From the NCBI GenBank assembly GCA_051294375.1, contig CM119267.1, positions 11,361,865 to 11,425,864 of the forward strand: a stretch of 64,000 nucleotides of DNA. The letters run 5' to 3'. The position numbers were made by a program, and so were the translations under genes. Shown here in pieces: positions 1 to 13,106 of this stretch. The stretch comes from Paraspadella gotoi (Eukaryota > Chaetognatha). Positions within the stretch are counted from its first letter, which is position 1. Each line of letters starts with the position of its first letter. A model generated the notes under the pieces. It saw only the letters and a program-made list of their open reading frames with translations, made no database searches and had not been told where the DNA came from.

Positions 1-99
1 AGACGCTTCGAGCTTCTCGCCGCGAGGCTCATCCTGGTCCCCAGATTTTTCGCCAAACCCTTCATTTTAGGATGGTCTTTACACAGTGCTACTGTTTAA
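1..99 (+). CDS. Possible C-terminal coding tail of an upstream gene
   Basis: Frame 1 is open from the window edge to a TAA at 97-99 and would give about 32 residues beginning RRFELLAARLILVP, a hydrophobic and basic mix. It could be the last exon of a gene lying to the left. There is no supporting domain, and an open stretch this short can occur by chance. Family not recognised. Confidence 0.18.
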   Translation, partial: RRFELLAARLILVPRFFAKPFILGWSLHSATV

Positions 100-1391
100 C
101 TCTTCTTATTTTAATTCTTTCCTTGTCCACATAATACCCAACGAGCCATATTGCGTTGTTAAAACCACGACTTACAGGGTTCCCGCCCATTATCAGATTC
201 TCATTAATTGCAACTACCTGTCATTTTCAAATTTTAGGATCTGTTATGACAAAAATAATGCTAATTTTATTCACTACCAGAGGAAGCAATGTCGATGTTA
301 TTCACAACCTAATTTTAGAATCCACAAAACGTTTCAATTTCTTAAGCCATGTCACAATTGTCACACTGCTCAAACAATTCTTTTCATAATCCCTGTGCAT
401 TGAACACACTGCACTCTCTTCACCCCGCATATTCCAAAACCCTCTCGCCAACCCCGTCCTTACCACTCCAGACGGAGCCGGTCGCGCGCCGGAAACGCCT
501 CGAGCGTCGACGCGGATTGATATTCGACGCGCGAAGAGGCGGAGGCGAAGAAAAGCCGCTTCACTCCCTTCCCCCTCCTCCGACGCTGAACCCTCCGCGC
601 AAAAAAAAAAGTGATCCCAATTTCCACCCCCTTCTTTTTTTTTTTTTTTTTTTTTTATTATCGAGCGTTGGGGTTGGAGAGGGGAGGGAGGAAGGGGAAC
701 TGGCGAGGAGACTGAGGGAAAGAGGAAATAAAAGAAGAAAAATACAGGAGGAGGGGAAAAGGAACAAAAAAGCATTAAAGGTAGGAGAGAGATAGAAAAG
801 AAATTGAAAAGTAACGTAATGTGAGCAATGAGCAATGAGAGGTTTAAGGAGTAACCGAAAGGTGTGAACGAAAATCGGAATAATAGAATTAGAAAGAGAA
901 GATGGATCAAAAAGAAGAAGCAAAACAGCGCTTGAAAATTTTTTTTTTCGCTTTCATTCATATCTAATCTACGATCCGACTCGTCTAAAACACTTTGCAC
1001 ATCCTTCACAACATTGAAGCGTCACCTGCCGAGATTCCCTAAACCACATATACTTATAAGTTATAACAACCAAAAAAATGGTGGACGGGTCCACCATTTT
1101 TTTCAGCGATAGATAGTCTCGAAGCCCGATGTTTACTTTCGCCCGTTTTTTATTTGCTTTCCAGTTACGCGGTTTTCCCGCCGTTCTTTTCTCCTTATTT
1201 TCCTTTTCCCTTCTCTTTCTTCTCCTTTTTCCTTAATCTTTGCACTTTTTTTCGGCTTTTTTCTCCGATTCCTTGATTTTTTTTCAACGCGTTCTATTTC
1301 TAATATTCTATTGTTAATTGAAGAATTCCTTGGATGATCAAAAAAAATGCCAAGGATAGTAAAACTAAAACGCCAAAAAAAAGAAGCTATA
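100..1391. other. Non-coding stretch, low-complexity rich
   Basis: No convincing exon is seen. The stretch contains a run of T at about 630-656, GA-rich and CT-rich DNA on either side, and a perfect hairpin at 1072-1103. Open frames that cross it are made of simple sequence (Phe, Ser, Lys, Glu) and look like composition effects. Confidence 0.5.
1072..1103. repeat. Perfect 15-bp inverted repeat with 2-nt loop
   Basis: The arm AAAAAAATGGTGGAC (1072-1086) is followed after GG by its exact reverse complement (1089-1103). It would form a tight hairpin or cruciform. No element boundaries or target-site duplications are evident, so it is reported only as an inverted repeat. Confidence 0.8.
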
Positions 1392-1797
1392 TCACATTGC
1401 TGATTGCATTAAAAATATTTTAACGAAGTATCCATCTGTGAATTGTAAGCCTAAAAAAAAATTGATGGGTTTTCCCCAAGATTCGTAGAGGAAATTAGTT
1501 TCTCCGCCCGTTCCGCCTTTCGTCGGTTTGTACGCCTCCCAGTAGGCGCGGTTTTGAGGGCCTCGTACGGATTTCGGTTTTGATTCTGGGGCGTCGACGA
1601 AAATCTCGTATTTTGCCGTGCCACCTCCTTCGTCAGCCGTTACGACGTGGTGATACTTCGTTAAAGAAACCGAGATGTCTTGACGCGAGTTGGGACTCCC
1701 GTTCGGACGAACCAGAGATCGGCGTCGTTGGTCCAGACTCCGGGAGTTTGACTGAGACGCCCGATGTCGAAGGCGTTGAAGCAGCGGCCATGACCGT
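1392..1797 (-). pseudogene. Coding-like remnant split between two frames
   Basis: On the minus strand a pyrimidine-rich acceptor (TTTTTTCCAAG) ends at 1798. It is followed by a well-behaved frame containing HGRCFNAFDIGRL and TPGVWTNDADLWFVRTG, which stops near 1660. From about 1684 a second frame takes over with KYHHVVTADEGGGTAKYEIF and VRGPQNRAYWEAYKP and stays open to a stop at 1392. Losing one base in the CGCG around 1684-1687 would join the two into one globular reading frame. It is therefore either a one-exon gene fragment with a real frameshift (pseudogene) or an assembly base error. The family is not recognised. The last ~27 residues (after the ESWG segment near 1474) are hydrophobic and AT-rich and may be read-through of an intron. 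Confidence 0.4.
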
Positions 1798-1974
1798 CTT
1801 GGAAAAAACAGAGGGCGGTGGCGAGAAAGAAAGGAGTTACCCCTTAGTACCCAAAAGTTAGTTAATATACAGACTTCGAGTTTCATAAAAACGTTTGCAC
1901 ACTTAATCAGACGTATATATAAATAATTTTGTATAAAAATATTTAAGTTTAATGCATCGAACATATGAGATCCC

Positions 1975-4230
1975 GATATCGAATAGTCATTTCGTATCTA
2001 TTTTAATGTTAAAGACCGGTCAAGCCGGTCAAAAAGACAAAAGATACTAGCGAACCTGGCGGATAATTCGCGAATTTTTCATAAAAAGAGCATCTTTTTC
2101 CTGTGAATCTGATGATGAGTTTTAGTTTTTTTAATAACATATGTATTATTAATATATATTCTAGGTTTTATTAATAATTTCATAATGCTTAATAATTTTA
2201 TAAGTTTTAGTAGCTGATGTTGTGATTTTTAATAGTTTTTTTGTTTTTTATAGGAAAACATTTTAGAATTAATCGCTATTTTTGTTTTGCTGTTTTTCAG
2301 TCTGAACATATATTTAAAAGAGAATTAATATAAAATATGATCTTATATAGTCAAATGATAAATAACAATAATATAATTAATATTTAATAAAAGATGAAAT
2401 TTTTTAACAATGACAATATTTATACAAAAACATAAATGCTTTAAACAGGATATGATTAGATTACAATTTTATCCCTTCTTCTTAAACTATTAATTATATT
2501 ATAGAAGTCATTTTCCTATGACTATAGTTTTTCATTTTTATAACTATTAATAGGCTATAATTAAGGATGAATGAGGTTTGAGCATCCATAGTCAAACTTT
2601 TTTTCAATTATAAAAAAATTATCTCGGATTTTTTTTTTAGTTTTTAGTCATTGTATTATTTATTTTCATTTGTTGTTTGATTTAGAGACGAAGATAATAA
2701 CTTTTAATGGTAACAATAACGACATAATGTTTTTACATAAAAAAATAGACATTTTTGACTATGTTAGCTTCATCGTTGTTGTTAACAATTAAAATGTATC
2801 TATATTATCATATTTTTTAATTCATAATTTGTTTACTCACTTTTCAATTTGGTTGATTGAAGATTAACAAAGCAATCTATTCATTATTTACAGACAATAG
2901 GTTTCGATTAATTTTATAATTAATGATTTGATTTAAAAAACTATAAAACAAAATCAATTCTTTAAAATCTTGGGAAGTTAAGTTTCCTCTCAAAAGTTCT
3001 CTGTTTTCTTTATAAATGTAATTAGTTTTTGATTATGATCAGAAAATAACAAATTAATAGGACAGTTATTTTATACATATCAAAAAATGAGTCGCGGTTC
3101 AATGTTGCCTCAAACATAAAAAAAGGATCCAATCGTCCAATCTATGTATGCATATTCAAATTTAGTAATATTATTAGATGTATTTTAATTTTCTTCCTGA
3201 TCATTCAAACATAATTATACTTTTAAATCATGATTATGATATTGAATGGATCCTTTTCACTTATCTATATGTATATACGGGTTGTTAGCAGGATTGTGCC
3301 ACGTATTTATTGGGCCCATAAAATGCGCCCCTAGGATTGCACCCATGTAGCATTGGGCCCACATACAATTGCACCCCTAGTATCCGCCCACTATTCCACG
3401 TATTCCCACGTATTCCTACGTTGGGTTACAATCCTAATTGAACCCTAGTTGGACTAAAAATTACTTCAAAAAATATAGAAAAATATTCATTAATAATTTA
3501 AATAATTTCTTGTTGCAGTAATTTTTAAAATAATTTTTTTTATTAATTATTATTATTAATTATATTAATTTAATATTAGTATTATTATTTTTTTAAATTT
3601 ACTTTTATTAGTTATTTTAATCTTTGTTATCAGTTTGCCATATTTACCTATTTATTAAAGCACGTATAATAGTAACTTAACGAATGATTATACAATTTAT
3701 ATACAATTTATATTATATATATGTAATAAGGAACTTAAACAGCAAAATAGTTTAATATTTTATTTTATGCAAAAATCTCTTCGAATTCCTCATTTTGGTA
3801 AGAAAAAGAAGCATTCAAGATCTCATTTAATTGCTATTTTGTCTTATTATATATTAGTATTAAATACTAATAAATTATTTATATTTATAAATATATATCT
3901 AAAAACTATAATATTCAATTATTTAATTATATTACATTATAAACGTTTAAAATTACGGCGAATAAAGAGCGTCATCGTTATCTGACATTCGATCGTACTA
4001 ATTTGCATAATTTAGGAGCCAGATAAAAATCGACCGGGATCTCTCATGTTGAGAATTTCAAATCGAATAAAAGGTGTTTTAATTAAAGTGATAATATATT
4101 GTGTGAATTTTTGAAAATCTGATCCATCTGATACACTACCCTTAGAAAATCTTTTAGATAGATCCCGTTCACGTCTTAAAAAAAGACCTGGAATCAGACA
4201 GGCAGAAAAAAAATAAATTCTTCGTCGGGC
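1975..4230. other. AT-rich gene-free block
   Basis: This block is conspicuously AT-rich compared with its flanks and holds no open frame with protein-like composition. It includes short inverted words (AAAAGGATCCA near 3121 and its complement near 3246) and a patch at 3290-3440 where CCACGTATT-like and GGGCCCA-like words recur. It could be an old transposon remnant or simply intergenic DNA. Confidence 0.4.
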
Positions 4231-5690
4231 TCACCATTAAAGGGGCACTTTTGGCATAAGTAAGTTTATTATCATTTGATAATTACGAGCGACGCAATAA
4301 TAACAATTACAAACGCTTAAATATTTTGCAGATCGGACCTGATCGAAAGCACGCGTAAATTTTACCAGTTGCTTGATCCGTTGTTTGTTTATGATACAAA
4401 AATACGTTTTAACAATTATTCGATACATAAACATGTTAAAATACATGTCGAACGAATTTTTGGTACAATCGAGTAGTTTACAAAACTGTAATGACTCATT
4501 GTACATTGAAATACTTCTAACAAATTAAACACTAAAAAACGTTTCATCTTTCAGAGCTGTGAAATCTTTTAGTTTGTGCTTTTCGTTAAGCTCTCTGATT
4601 CGGATCGTTTTCGCCGCATCTGCCAATAGCGCGTTAGGCGAGATATATTTTGTCCGTGTCGCTGATCCGACCAGCGTCTTCAGCCCCGTCAATTCCAACG
4701 AAATCAGGAAATGATACAGTAAAGATAGGAGTAATACAAATAAAATTATCTTTTTAATTAGACTTCCTGTCTCGATTCTTCCTCTTCTATATCTACTTCT
4801 CGCTCCAGTTCTCTATACACATCCGCGTGCTCTGGTCCTCCTACTCTCCCTTCTTTTTTATTCTTTCTTCCTTCTTTCCCCGCTTCTTCTTTATCCCCGA
4901 AAGACGCCGCGTCTAGACGAATGAAGGCTTTTAAACCTCGGCTGAATGAACAGATTAAATTTTGTCACCTGTGAGGGTTACGAGTCGAAAGCTTGGGGTG
5001 GCGGAAGGCGGAGGATAAAATCCAACGACCGGAGTGTTGGGCGCGTCCGGGATGAAAGTCGTGCGCGAACGTAAACAAACCGGAGTGGAAATATCCCCTC
5101 CCACTTTATGCTGAGGATATTTTGTTGTCAATTTCAACCTGGCTCAAGATAGTCTAGCGGGTTGTGATTATGGAAAAGTGGAGTGGAGCGCAAATGCGTT
5201 TGGGGGATGATAACGTTCGATGTTGAGCGTTGCGACGGAGCAGGTACAAAGATAGAGACAGAGACAATGTGTAGGAGACGGAGAAAAAGAAGCCTTTCAA
5301 GGACGAACGAGTGAATTATACAAAGTCGCTGGACGAGGGTGAAAAAAGCTGAGAGGAGTCGGGTAAGTTAAGGAACAAGGAGTAAGTTAATTCTGTGTTT
5401 GAGATTTAAAATCCTCCTCAAGGCCTTCGATTCCTCCCACTGAGATGCAAGGTGTCGAAGTTATGGCCTTGAGGATTATTGAATTCTCCAGTGGCGAGAG
5501 GGTGGGTCGGGTGAGGGAATTGGGAATTGGGAATTGGACGAGGTAGATGTCAACAATTCAACTGTTCTAATCATTGATAAGGAAGCCATGCTCTCTGGGA
5601 GGTTATACACTGGATTTTTAGGGAGTCTTGATTGAAAGCTTTCACGGTCTCAATATGCTATTATCTTGTAGTCGGGCATTGCAATATGTT
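4231..5690. other. Gene-free stretch
   Basis: No exon is supported. The only structured feature is the small hairpin at 5408-5479. Confidence 0.4.
5408..5479. repeat. Inverted repeat, ~13-bp arms
   Basis: AATCCTCCTCAAGGCC near 5410 is matched, with one small gap, by GGCCTTGAGGATT near 5465-5478, leaving a loop of roughly 40 nt. It could be a foldback remnant. No function is inferred. Confidence 0.45.
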
Positions 5691-5699
5691 CACGCCGTC

Positions 5700-5990
5700 T
5701 ATAAGCATGTGACCCCCCTTGGCTCCTTGAGTAATACCATCAGCTCATGACCATGAGGTACCGGGATCGATTCACAATGATACCTACCCTGCGGGAAGCG
5801 TGAGGACGACCGTAAGGCGCCTTGGGAACGTGGAAAACCCTCAAGCCTGGTTCCAAGCCCAGTACCCGTTCCATGGCTGCTAGAGGGGATTATAAAAGTT
5901 GCGGATAGCACTCTTCAGCCCCCTTAGCGCGTTATCCACATTCTTGATGGGGGCCTTAACACACCGCACCCTGTCCAAAGTCATGGGCAA
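5700..5990 (-). repeat. Possible degenerate transposon or SINE-like segment
   Basis: This ~290-bp GC-richer island sits in plainer DNA. The minus strand has a short frame that stops after about 33 codons, with KNVDNALRGLKSAIRNF inside it, and a second overlapping open frame. A B-box-like GGTTCCAAGCC lies near 5850. The look is that of a decayed mobile element, but no second copy is present in this window to prove it. Confidence 0.22.
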
Positions 5991-6281
5991 GAAAGCTTAG
6001 TATTTACTGAGCGGATAGATGGTTTTATATAGATTACAATCTGTATTGTACCAATTTGATAGAGAAAAGGGAGTGGCTGGGAGTGAGGGGGAAAGGAGAT
6101 ATAATTGTGAAGGAGCGCCGAGCGAAGGTGAAAAACGTGGGGTTCCGAAGGGAGGCACCTGGGGTTCGAAAGGGAAGGCGAAGGCGTGGTGGGATTTTTT
6201 TTTTTCATCATGAAAAAAACATCACGATTCCACGTCAAAATAACTCGAGCGAGAAGCTCGGCTTTTGTGAGTCGTGAGTTT

Positions 6282-6401
<120 letters not shown>

Positions 6402-6800
6402 ATGATTTGAAGGAGTACAGCCATCGATTGAAACGAAACACTTCATCTAATGTCATCCAATGACGCGTAAAGAAGCGACGTTGAAAACCGATTCGATTTC
6501 CCCTGATGACAATATTGTACAAAGTTAAATAAGTTTTAATGTTTATTGCCTAAATATTGTTCAAACACGATGTAAAAATCTTAAACTATAACTAAATCGC
6601 AAAGAAAACGGTTTTCCTTCCGAGTTCCGTCCGAAACACATCCCGATTCTAATGGCATTCGACTTAAAACTGTTTTAACAAAACAAAACAAAAGGAATAA
6701 TAAAAACCAGAGGCGATTTGTTTGAGTGGAAATCCCTTTTGAGACCACTACGATATTTCTTTGGTAGATTTATCCGTCTTTTTCCTTTTTTCTAATCATT

Positions 6801-6833
6801 CTCTCTCTGTCTCTCTGTCTCTCTGTCTCTCTG

Positions 6834-6891
<58 letters not shown>
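6801..6891. repeat. (CTCTCTGT)n/(CT)n compound microsatellite
   Basis: Several CTCTCTGT units run into a pure CT tract. Confidence 0.95.
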
Positions 6892-6894
<3 letters not shown>

Positions 6895-7305
6895 CTCACA
6901 CACAAACAAACAATTGGAATGATCACGGATAAATCGTAGACGTTTTATCACCGACAACAATTCGTCTAACGATCGAATCCCACAGAAACTTTTCAGCAAT
7001 GATGACAACAATGACGACGAAAACGACGACGAATAAAGACGAAGTCAAATGTTTTTTTTTTCTCCACAAAACAGAAACTGTTTCAAGCGTCGCCAAAAAA
7101 AAATTGTTACAACGTTTTGGATTTCCGGTCTTCCCCGCATAATAGAATCCGATTTTAAATAGTACGGTATTAAATTAGTTTTTCCTCTATGAATAAACGC
7201 TAAAAGGATGCAATTTGAGCGCGACGCATGAGCGAGAGAAAGAGAGAAAAAAATGGAGGTGCGAAGTTTGTTTACAAAACAAGGCGACGAAACCTTTCTG
7301 CGACG

Positions 7306-7352
7306 TCGTCGCCTAGGAACGACCCGTCGCCTGGCAACGATCCGTCGCCTGA
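7306..7352 (+). promoter_or_regulatory. Tandem ~18-bp repeat containing an RFX X-box-like site
   Basis: Three related units based on CCGTCGCCTGGCAACGAT follow each other. The middle one contains GTCGCCTGGCAAC (7326-7338), which fits the X-box consensus GTNRCC-N(0-3)-RGYAAC bound by RFX factors. The first unit (GTCGCCTAGGAAC, 7307-7319) deviates at one position. X-boxes normally sit within a few hundred bases upstream of ciliary genes. A possible proline-rich first exon lies about 660 bp downstream. The motif match is seen; regulatory use is inference. Confidence 0.3.
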
Positions 7353-7997
7353 CGACAAACGCTCTCCGCAAAACAACCGGAAGTCGATTATCGATCGTCG
7401 GGGGACGCGAGCCGTCGTTAGGGGGACGAAAAATGTCGGGAAAAGACGGAACCGGGTGAAAAGGTTACGGGGGGGGGCTGTTCCTTTTCTTTGCATAATA
7501 TTGATCATTGGAACGAGAACGAGGGCAAAAAAAAAAAAAGGAAGAAAAAAAAAGTATATTTTTCGATACTAAACAACGAAAATAACAAAAAAAGTCGAGA
7601 TTCAAAGGTTTACTTTGCCTATGGAATAAATTGAGCAGTTGATGAAGAGATAGGTATTAGGTAAGGCCTATAAACTGTGGACTCATTCTATTTATAATTT
7701 TAATCAAAGCTAAAAAGTTTTTTATAGAACTACGCAACGATCTTCTTTCACCGAACGAAACATTATCGAACCGTCTTTCGAGAGTCGAAGACGAAGCGCG
7801 ATTAAAATCGTAAAAAATTCACCGCGAACATCATTATTGCGAATAAGAAACCTACTTTTTCAGGATGACAAATGACCTGACCTTCCTTCGACAGCAAAGT
7901 GCTCCCGAAAGAAAAACCTCAAAAGGTTCATTCGATTTATTTCGTCAACTTTGTTTACCGTTTGTTGTGATGGAAATATGAGGCGGCTGAGAGGCAG

Positions 7998-8055
7998 ATG
8001 TCACCTCCGCCGCCAGCGTTTCCGCCGCCGCCGCCGCCGCCGCCATCACCGACAG
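7998..8055 (+). CDS. Candidate proline-rich first coding exon (speculative)
   Basis: An ATG at 7998 opens a 19-codon frame of the type MSPPPPAFPPPPPPPPSPT, encoded largely by a (CCG)n run, and ends at a possible donor (ACAG/GTTAAC) in phase 1. The first recognisable channel exon at 14428 requires exactly that phase. Phase agreement has a one-in-three chance of being accidental, and the intron would be 6.4 kb, much longer than others here, so this is only a pointer to where the missing 5' end might be. Confidence 0.12.
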
Positions 8056-8360
8056 GTTAACGCGGAGAGACGTCGACAACAAAACCCAGGTCGCTCATTG
8101 GTCGGATTTTGGCGGCTGTTTTGTCTTGGGCGAAGTTGTTGTTGTTGTTCCTCGATGAGCTGAGATCTGGATCGATACCCATTTCTTTTTTTATGTGGGG
8201 GGAGGGGTGAGGGGGTAGTGGGGAGAGGGGAGTGGGAAGTGGGGAGAGGGGAGTGGCCGTTCCATCGTTCCAATTTTCAGCAGAAGCCATCTTTTTTTTT
8301 CTTAGGGAGCTCAACTGTAAATATAATTTATCAATCATCTCGTTCATTTTTAAAGAGGAG

Positions 8361-8471
<111 letters not shown>

Positions 8472-9294
8472 CGGAAAAAGGAGGAAATAAAAACATTGGC
8501 TCAGCCCGTGTTCGCCCGAAAAGAAAGTAAATTCTGCTCAAACATCAATTAGGACACAGAATCTCTTTCTCTCAACCGAAGGATTAATTCGAAGCGCAAA
8601 TTGTGACGAATGCGATTGTGGGAGGCGCCCCCCTCGCCCCCCCCCCGAGAGGAGGTGAGAGGGGCGGAGGAGGAGAGGGAAGGAGGGGTTGGAGCGGTCA
8701 GAGGTTAACGAGGTCAATCGAGGTAAGTTGCGGGGGATCTGACGATGAAAAAAAGGCTGGAAATAGCAAAGTTAGGTTAGTGAATGAGAAAGTAACAGTG
8801 TTGAGTTTGCATTTAATGAGAAATTTCTTTGATTCCATATTAATTCGATGGTTCTTCTTCGATTCTAGGTCAAATATCATTAAATCAAAGAGAAAAAAAA
8901 GGGGTGAGGTACTTTTGGTACGTTTGGTCATTTCTTATCAGGTAGGCCCGCGGATGAGCGTTGGAAGTGGATAGAATTGTAGGGTCCTCGAGGGGAGAGA
9001 GTGACTCATAGATTAAGACGGCGACGTCGTTAAGGTCGTTCGATTCTTGAGGGATAGAGAGCGAGAGGAGATAGAGAGAGGGAGTCGACGCAGTAACGAG
9101 CTGGTTTGGAACGACTAATGACAGCGAGTCGCGAGTCGCGGGGAAGAAGAAATAAAAACAGTGAAATACTGAACTTTTGAAGGCGTGAAGTCAGACTCAC
9201 CTCGAGGGAGTCACTATTAGGATGCAGGAAGACGTGAAATTGAAAGTGAGAGTGAAAGATCGAAAGAAAAAAAGCATGACGGAGAAAGCGAATT

Positions 9295-9296
9295 GT

Positions 9297-9337
<41 letters not shown>

Positions 9338-9371
9338 AAAAGAGAGAGAGAGAGAGAGAGAGAGAAGAGAT

Positions 9372-9420
<49 letters not shown>

Positions 9421-9537
9421 CTCGTCTCGAAATTGAACATTGGATAACGTTCCCTCTAAGAAAAAGAAAACAGGAACAGAGGAGATTGACAGACATTGAA
9501 GAAGAAGACAAGGAAGGAGGAAAGGTAGGAAAAAGAT

Positions 9538-9624
<87 letters not shown>
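9295..9624. repeat. Cluster of interrupted (GA)n tracts
   Basis: Two GA-rich tracts (9295-9417 and 9541-9624) are separated by about 120 bp of unique DNA. Confidence 0.93.
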
Positions 9625-9625
<1 letters not shown>

Positions 9626-11694
9626 GGCAGCAGGGGCTGGTGACAGGTGAGACAGAATAACGACAGGCGATACCGCGCCGCTAATTTAAAGGAGAACCGT
9701 GGATTCCTCGAGGTGGAGAAAAAGGGGGAGGGGGTGGGAGGAACTCATGAATGGAATTAATCGGTACGAAGTGGTTGGAAGAAAGTCTATAGGGGAATTA
9801 CAGAGTGTATCAAGCGTACTGTCACTTTACAAATGAATACGGTGACTCAGTACGGTTATAAAAAATGCATTTACTGTACTCGTTAGATCCAGAAGTTATT
9901 ACAGTTTTATATGATAATAGTTTGAAAATAGTTTTAGTAGTATAATATACTATATGCATCTACCATTATATGCTGAATCATAACATACTAAATTTTTAGC
10001 ATGTCACAGTTTCTTGAAACCAGAGTGTAACCAGGGAGTAACCGGGTAAGAGCTAACATTTTATGAATTTCTTGAATCGGTTGTCTTTTGTGTGTTACTC
10101 GAATGAACGGATATAGTTCAAGTTAGCGGTATGAGTCACGCAAATCAGTCGGGAAATCATTAATTCGTGAGATGGAAGCGCCGAGTTTTAATGGTGACAA
10201 AAGGCTTTAAATTCGAGATTGTAAAAATAGAGAGAAGGAAAAGATTCTGGCGGATATCGATCGAATGAGCGTTCGTTAGTTTTGAACGTGAATTTAACAA
10301 GAAATGAGCCACTTCGACGTTGAGCGCCGTTTGCGCGAGCGGGAGGGAATAAGACTACCGCAGCAAAAAAATTTTAAAAACCCGATTCTCGTGAGTCTGA
10401 ACCGATTTAATCGTGTTTTAACTTTTTTCAAAAAACCAATTATGCGTCGTAGACTCAGCTGGCGCGGCTGCGTTCTTTTCCAGTGCATAATCAACTCTCT
10501 CTCTCTCTCTTGCTCCCCCTCCTCTTCCCCGTTCCCGAGTCAACAACGTCGATGAGATTAATATTTTTTTTTTCTATTCTGATATCGTTTACCTATAACG
10601 TCAGAGTTTTAAACAATGGATTTATCTTAACTCATTTTATTGCTATACTTGATCATGATCTTGCTTTTAAAAGAAAAAGGAAATGAGGGTAAGTTCTGGG
10701 GAGAGGAATCCGGACAAACGGGGGAGGAACAGGAAGGTAAGGAGAAAGAAATCCAATAAGTCGCCGGCGACGAGACCCGAAATCTGACCTTCAATGATGG
10801 CCCACCAAATAATGGGGCCAGTGAATGGCGGGGTGTTGAAAAAGAGGGGGAGAGGAGGGTAGGGGAAGGGAGAAGAGGAGAGAAGGAGAGAACAGGTAGA
10901 TGGAAGAATAAGAATATTAGCACGAGTAGTGAGGAGGTGTGGACGCAACAAGTTTCAGGGTTATAACAATAACAATCAAAAAGCTCAGATGCTAAGTCTA
11001 TAACAATGGATATTTACAAAGGTCAATGTTTGACCATAAAGAGAATAGCAAAACAATTGAGGGTAAGGTTGAAGTAAGGTCAACTGGTTTGACTGAGGTT
11101 GCGTGTTACAGTTGTCCGTCCACAGAGGTTTTTTATCTTGGCAAAGGATATCTGGATGATGTGAGAGAGATATGAATCTCACATCGACATCGTGATCGTT
11201 TCTCACCGCAATGAAATCCGAGTCTCTTTCTCAACTTATTTCACTGCCTCAGAGTGCGCGAAGACAAAGGAGCTTTAAAATTGAGGAAGGAAAGTAAAGC
11301 GAATATCAATATGAATACTTTTAACTTTGATAAAAATAGAACAACGAACACTAGAAACCCGAAAACCCACCCGGCGTCGTTCGAGTCCGTCGAGGGTGAC
11401 GCCACCCCCATTATTCTCCGGATGAAATGACGCCGGAATCTCGGCGTCGAAATTCACAAAGCCGCGGGGGCGGAACGACGATATATGGAACCGGGTTTAG
11501 GAGGGCGCCACGTGAGGAGAGAGTAATAATTGGTGAGGGGTGGAAATAATTATGGCGGGTACAAAGGGAGTAACATTCAATATGGGGTTAAATTAAAGAA
11601 TCAAAACTAATGTTTACGTTAATCAATCAATTGTAGCTTCCTTTATCATTTATGGGAAAAATGACGACCGAAAGTAAGAAATTGAGAAAGTTAC

Positions 11695-11698
<4 letters not shown>

Positions 11699-11757
<59 letters not shown>
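11699..11757. repeat. (GA)n microsatellite
   Basis: Pure GA tract. Surrounding DNA (11760-12060) is GC-rich and open in several frames, but no exon structure is convincing. Confidence 0.95.
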
Positions 11758-11759
<2 letters not shown>

Positions 11760-12089
11760 CTTCCACGGATTAATGGGTCGAGGTCGACAGATATAATGCG
11801 CTCGTCGGTCGCAGCGGAGTGAGAGCGTAGAGGAGGCGGGGAGGGGACACGTAGTTGTGAGTAGGGAGGAAGAGGTGGAGAGAAGGGCGTGGAGAAGGAG
11901 GGCGTCGCGGGGGCGGTGTCGACCTCGCTCTGGCGCGTCTACCAGGGCGGAGGAGGTGAGAAGGGCGAGGCTGAGGTCGCCTCTCGGTCCCTCGGCTAAT
12001 GGATTCAAGATGGGCACGTTTCTTCTCTTCAGCCATCGCGTCCCTCGCCAACCACAATTCCTGTTTATTCAACACGCGCGGGTTTTTCG

Positions 12090-12090
<1 letters not shown>

Positions 12091-12137
<47 letters not shown>
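12091..12137. repeat. (CT)n microsatellite
   Basis: CT tract with one interrupting TTT. Confidence 0.93.
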
Positions 12138-12138
<1 letters not shown>

Positions 12139-12917
12139 CGGAGAAAGGCGAAACTTGTAAAATTACGTGAGAAAGGAAACGTAGGTGAAATAATGAACGG
12201 TTAATACAGGTCGCACTCAAAGCTTTCAATGATAGTTAAATCCAAGCTTTAAGAGATTTTAAGATTGTCAAAGATTGAATGGGCACTATGAGGCATTTTG
12301 ACCTTTGACTTTTTAGATCATTATTTTGAAGCTCTTTCAATTAGATATTCATTTTTCATTATGTCTAAAACAATTTTCATTGACATGTACGATATGATTT
12401 TAGGAAGATATAATAACAAAAACAAAACCATGATCCATCTCTCTCGGAAGGAAATAATAAGAAAGAGAAAAGAAAGAAAAAAGCCGTCGAGACGATACAC
12501 TTGACCGCCACTCGACTTGGGACCGATGGAAGAACGTTCATTTCCGGTTGAAAACAACGAGCCGCGCCCCCTCGCCTCCACGCCACTCCCACGCTCGGTT
12601 ACCAGCTCGAGAACCGAACAGGAAATTAAAAAAAATGAGAGGGGGGAGGGACAGACGATAGAGATAAAGATAAACACGAAAACCACAACAAACATGAACT
12701 CAATCTTCTCTCGCCACGAGAAAAAGCGCCGTCGGGAATAAGTGGAGAGACCGAGAAGCAAATGAAACAAAAAAGTGATCAACAGAGAGTATGTTTTATG
12801 TCTCGACCAAATTGAGAGTGAAAAGCTTGAGAAAAAGAGAGATAGACTGGGTACATCGTGGAGTCATTAGGGATCGACGAAACCCCACCAAGTCGAAGAA
12901 GGCACCTGAAAAAGTTG

Positions 12918-13106
12918 CCGTTATGGCAATAGTCGGGTTGCCTGTGATACCCATTGGGATGGGGCATCGCACTGTTGGCTTTGGGGGCTTCCGACCCTCA
13001 GTGGCGCCTCCTGGCGCGGTTACCCTAGCACGGTCTCGTTTTTGCCAACGCAGAGGGACTGTGGATGAAACATAACGCTTGGGGTGGTGTGTTCCCCCTC
13101 TTAGCC
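12918..13106 (+). mobile_element. Dispersed repeat, copy 1
   Basis: About 190 bp matches, in reverse complement, 60718-60913. Shared words include CCCATTGGGATGGGGC, GGGGGCTTCCGACCCTCAGT and GCCAACGCAGAGGGA. The two copies differ by substitutions and small indels, so they are old, independent insertions. The noisy segment repeats copy 2 at about 36780-37010. No terminal repeats or coding capacity are apparent, so it may be SINE-like or a fragment of a larger element. Confidence 0.75.

Noticed and set aside
11770-12204. Basic GC-rich open frames on both strands
   Set aside because: Arg/Pro-rich composition in every frame and no splice sites that join the channel; a GC-rich, possibly promoter-like island is the simpler reading.
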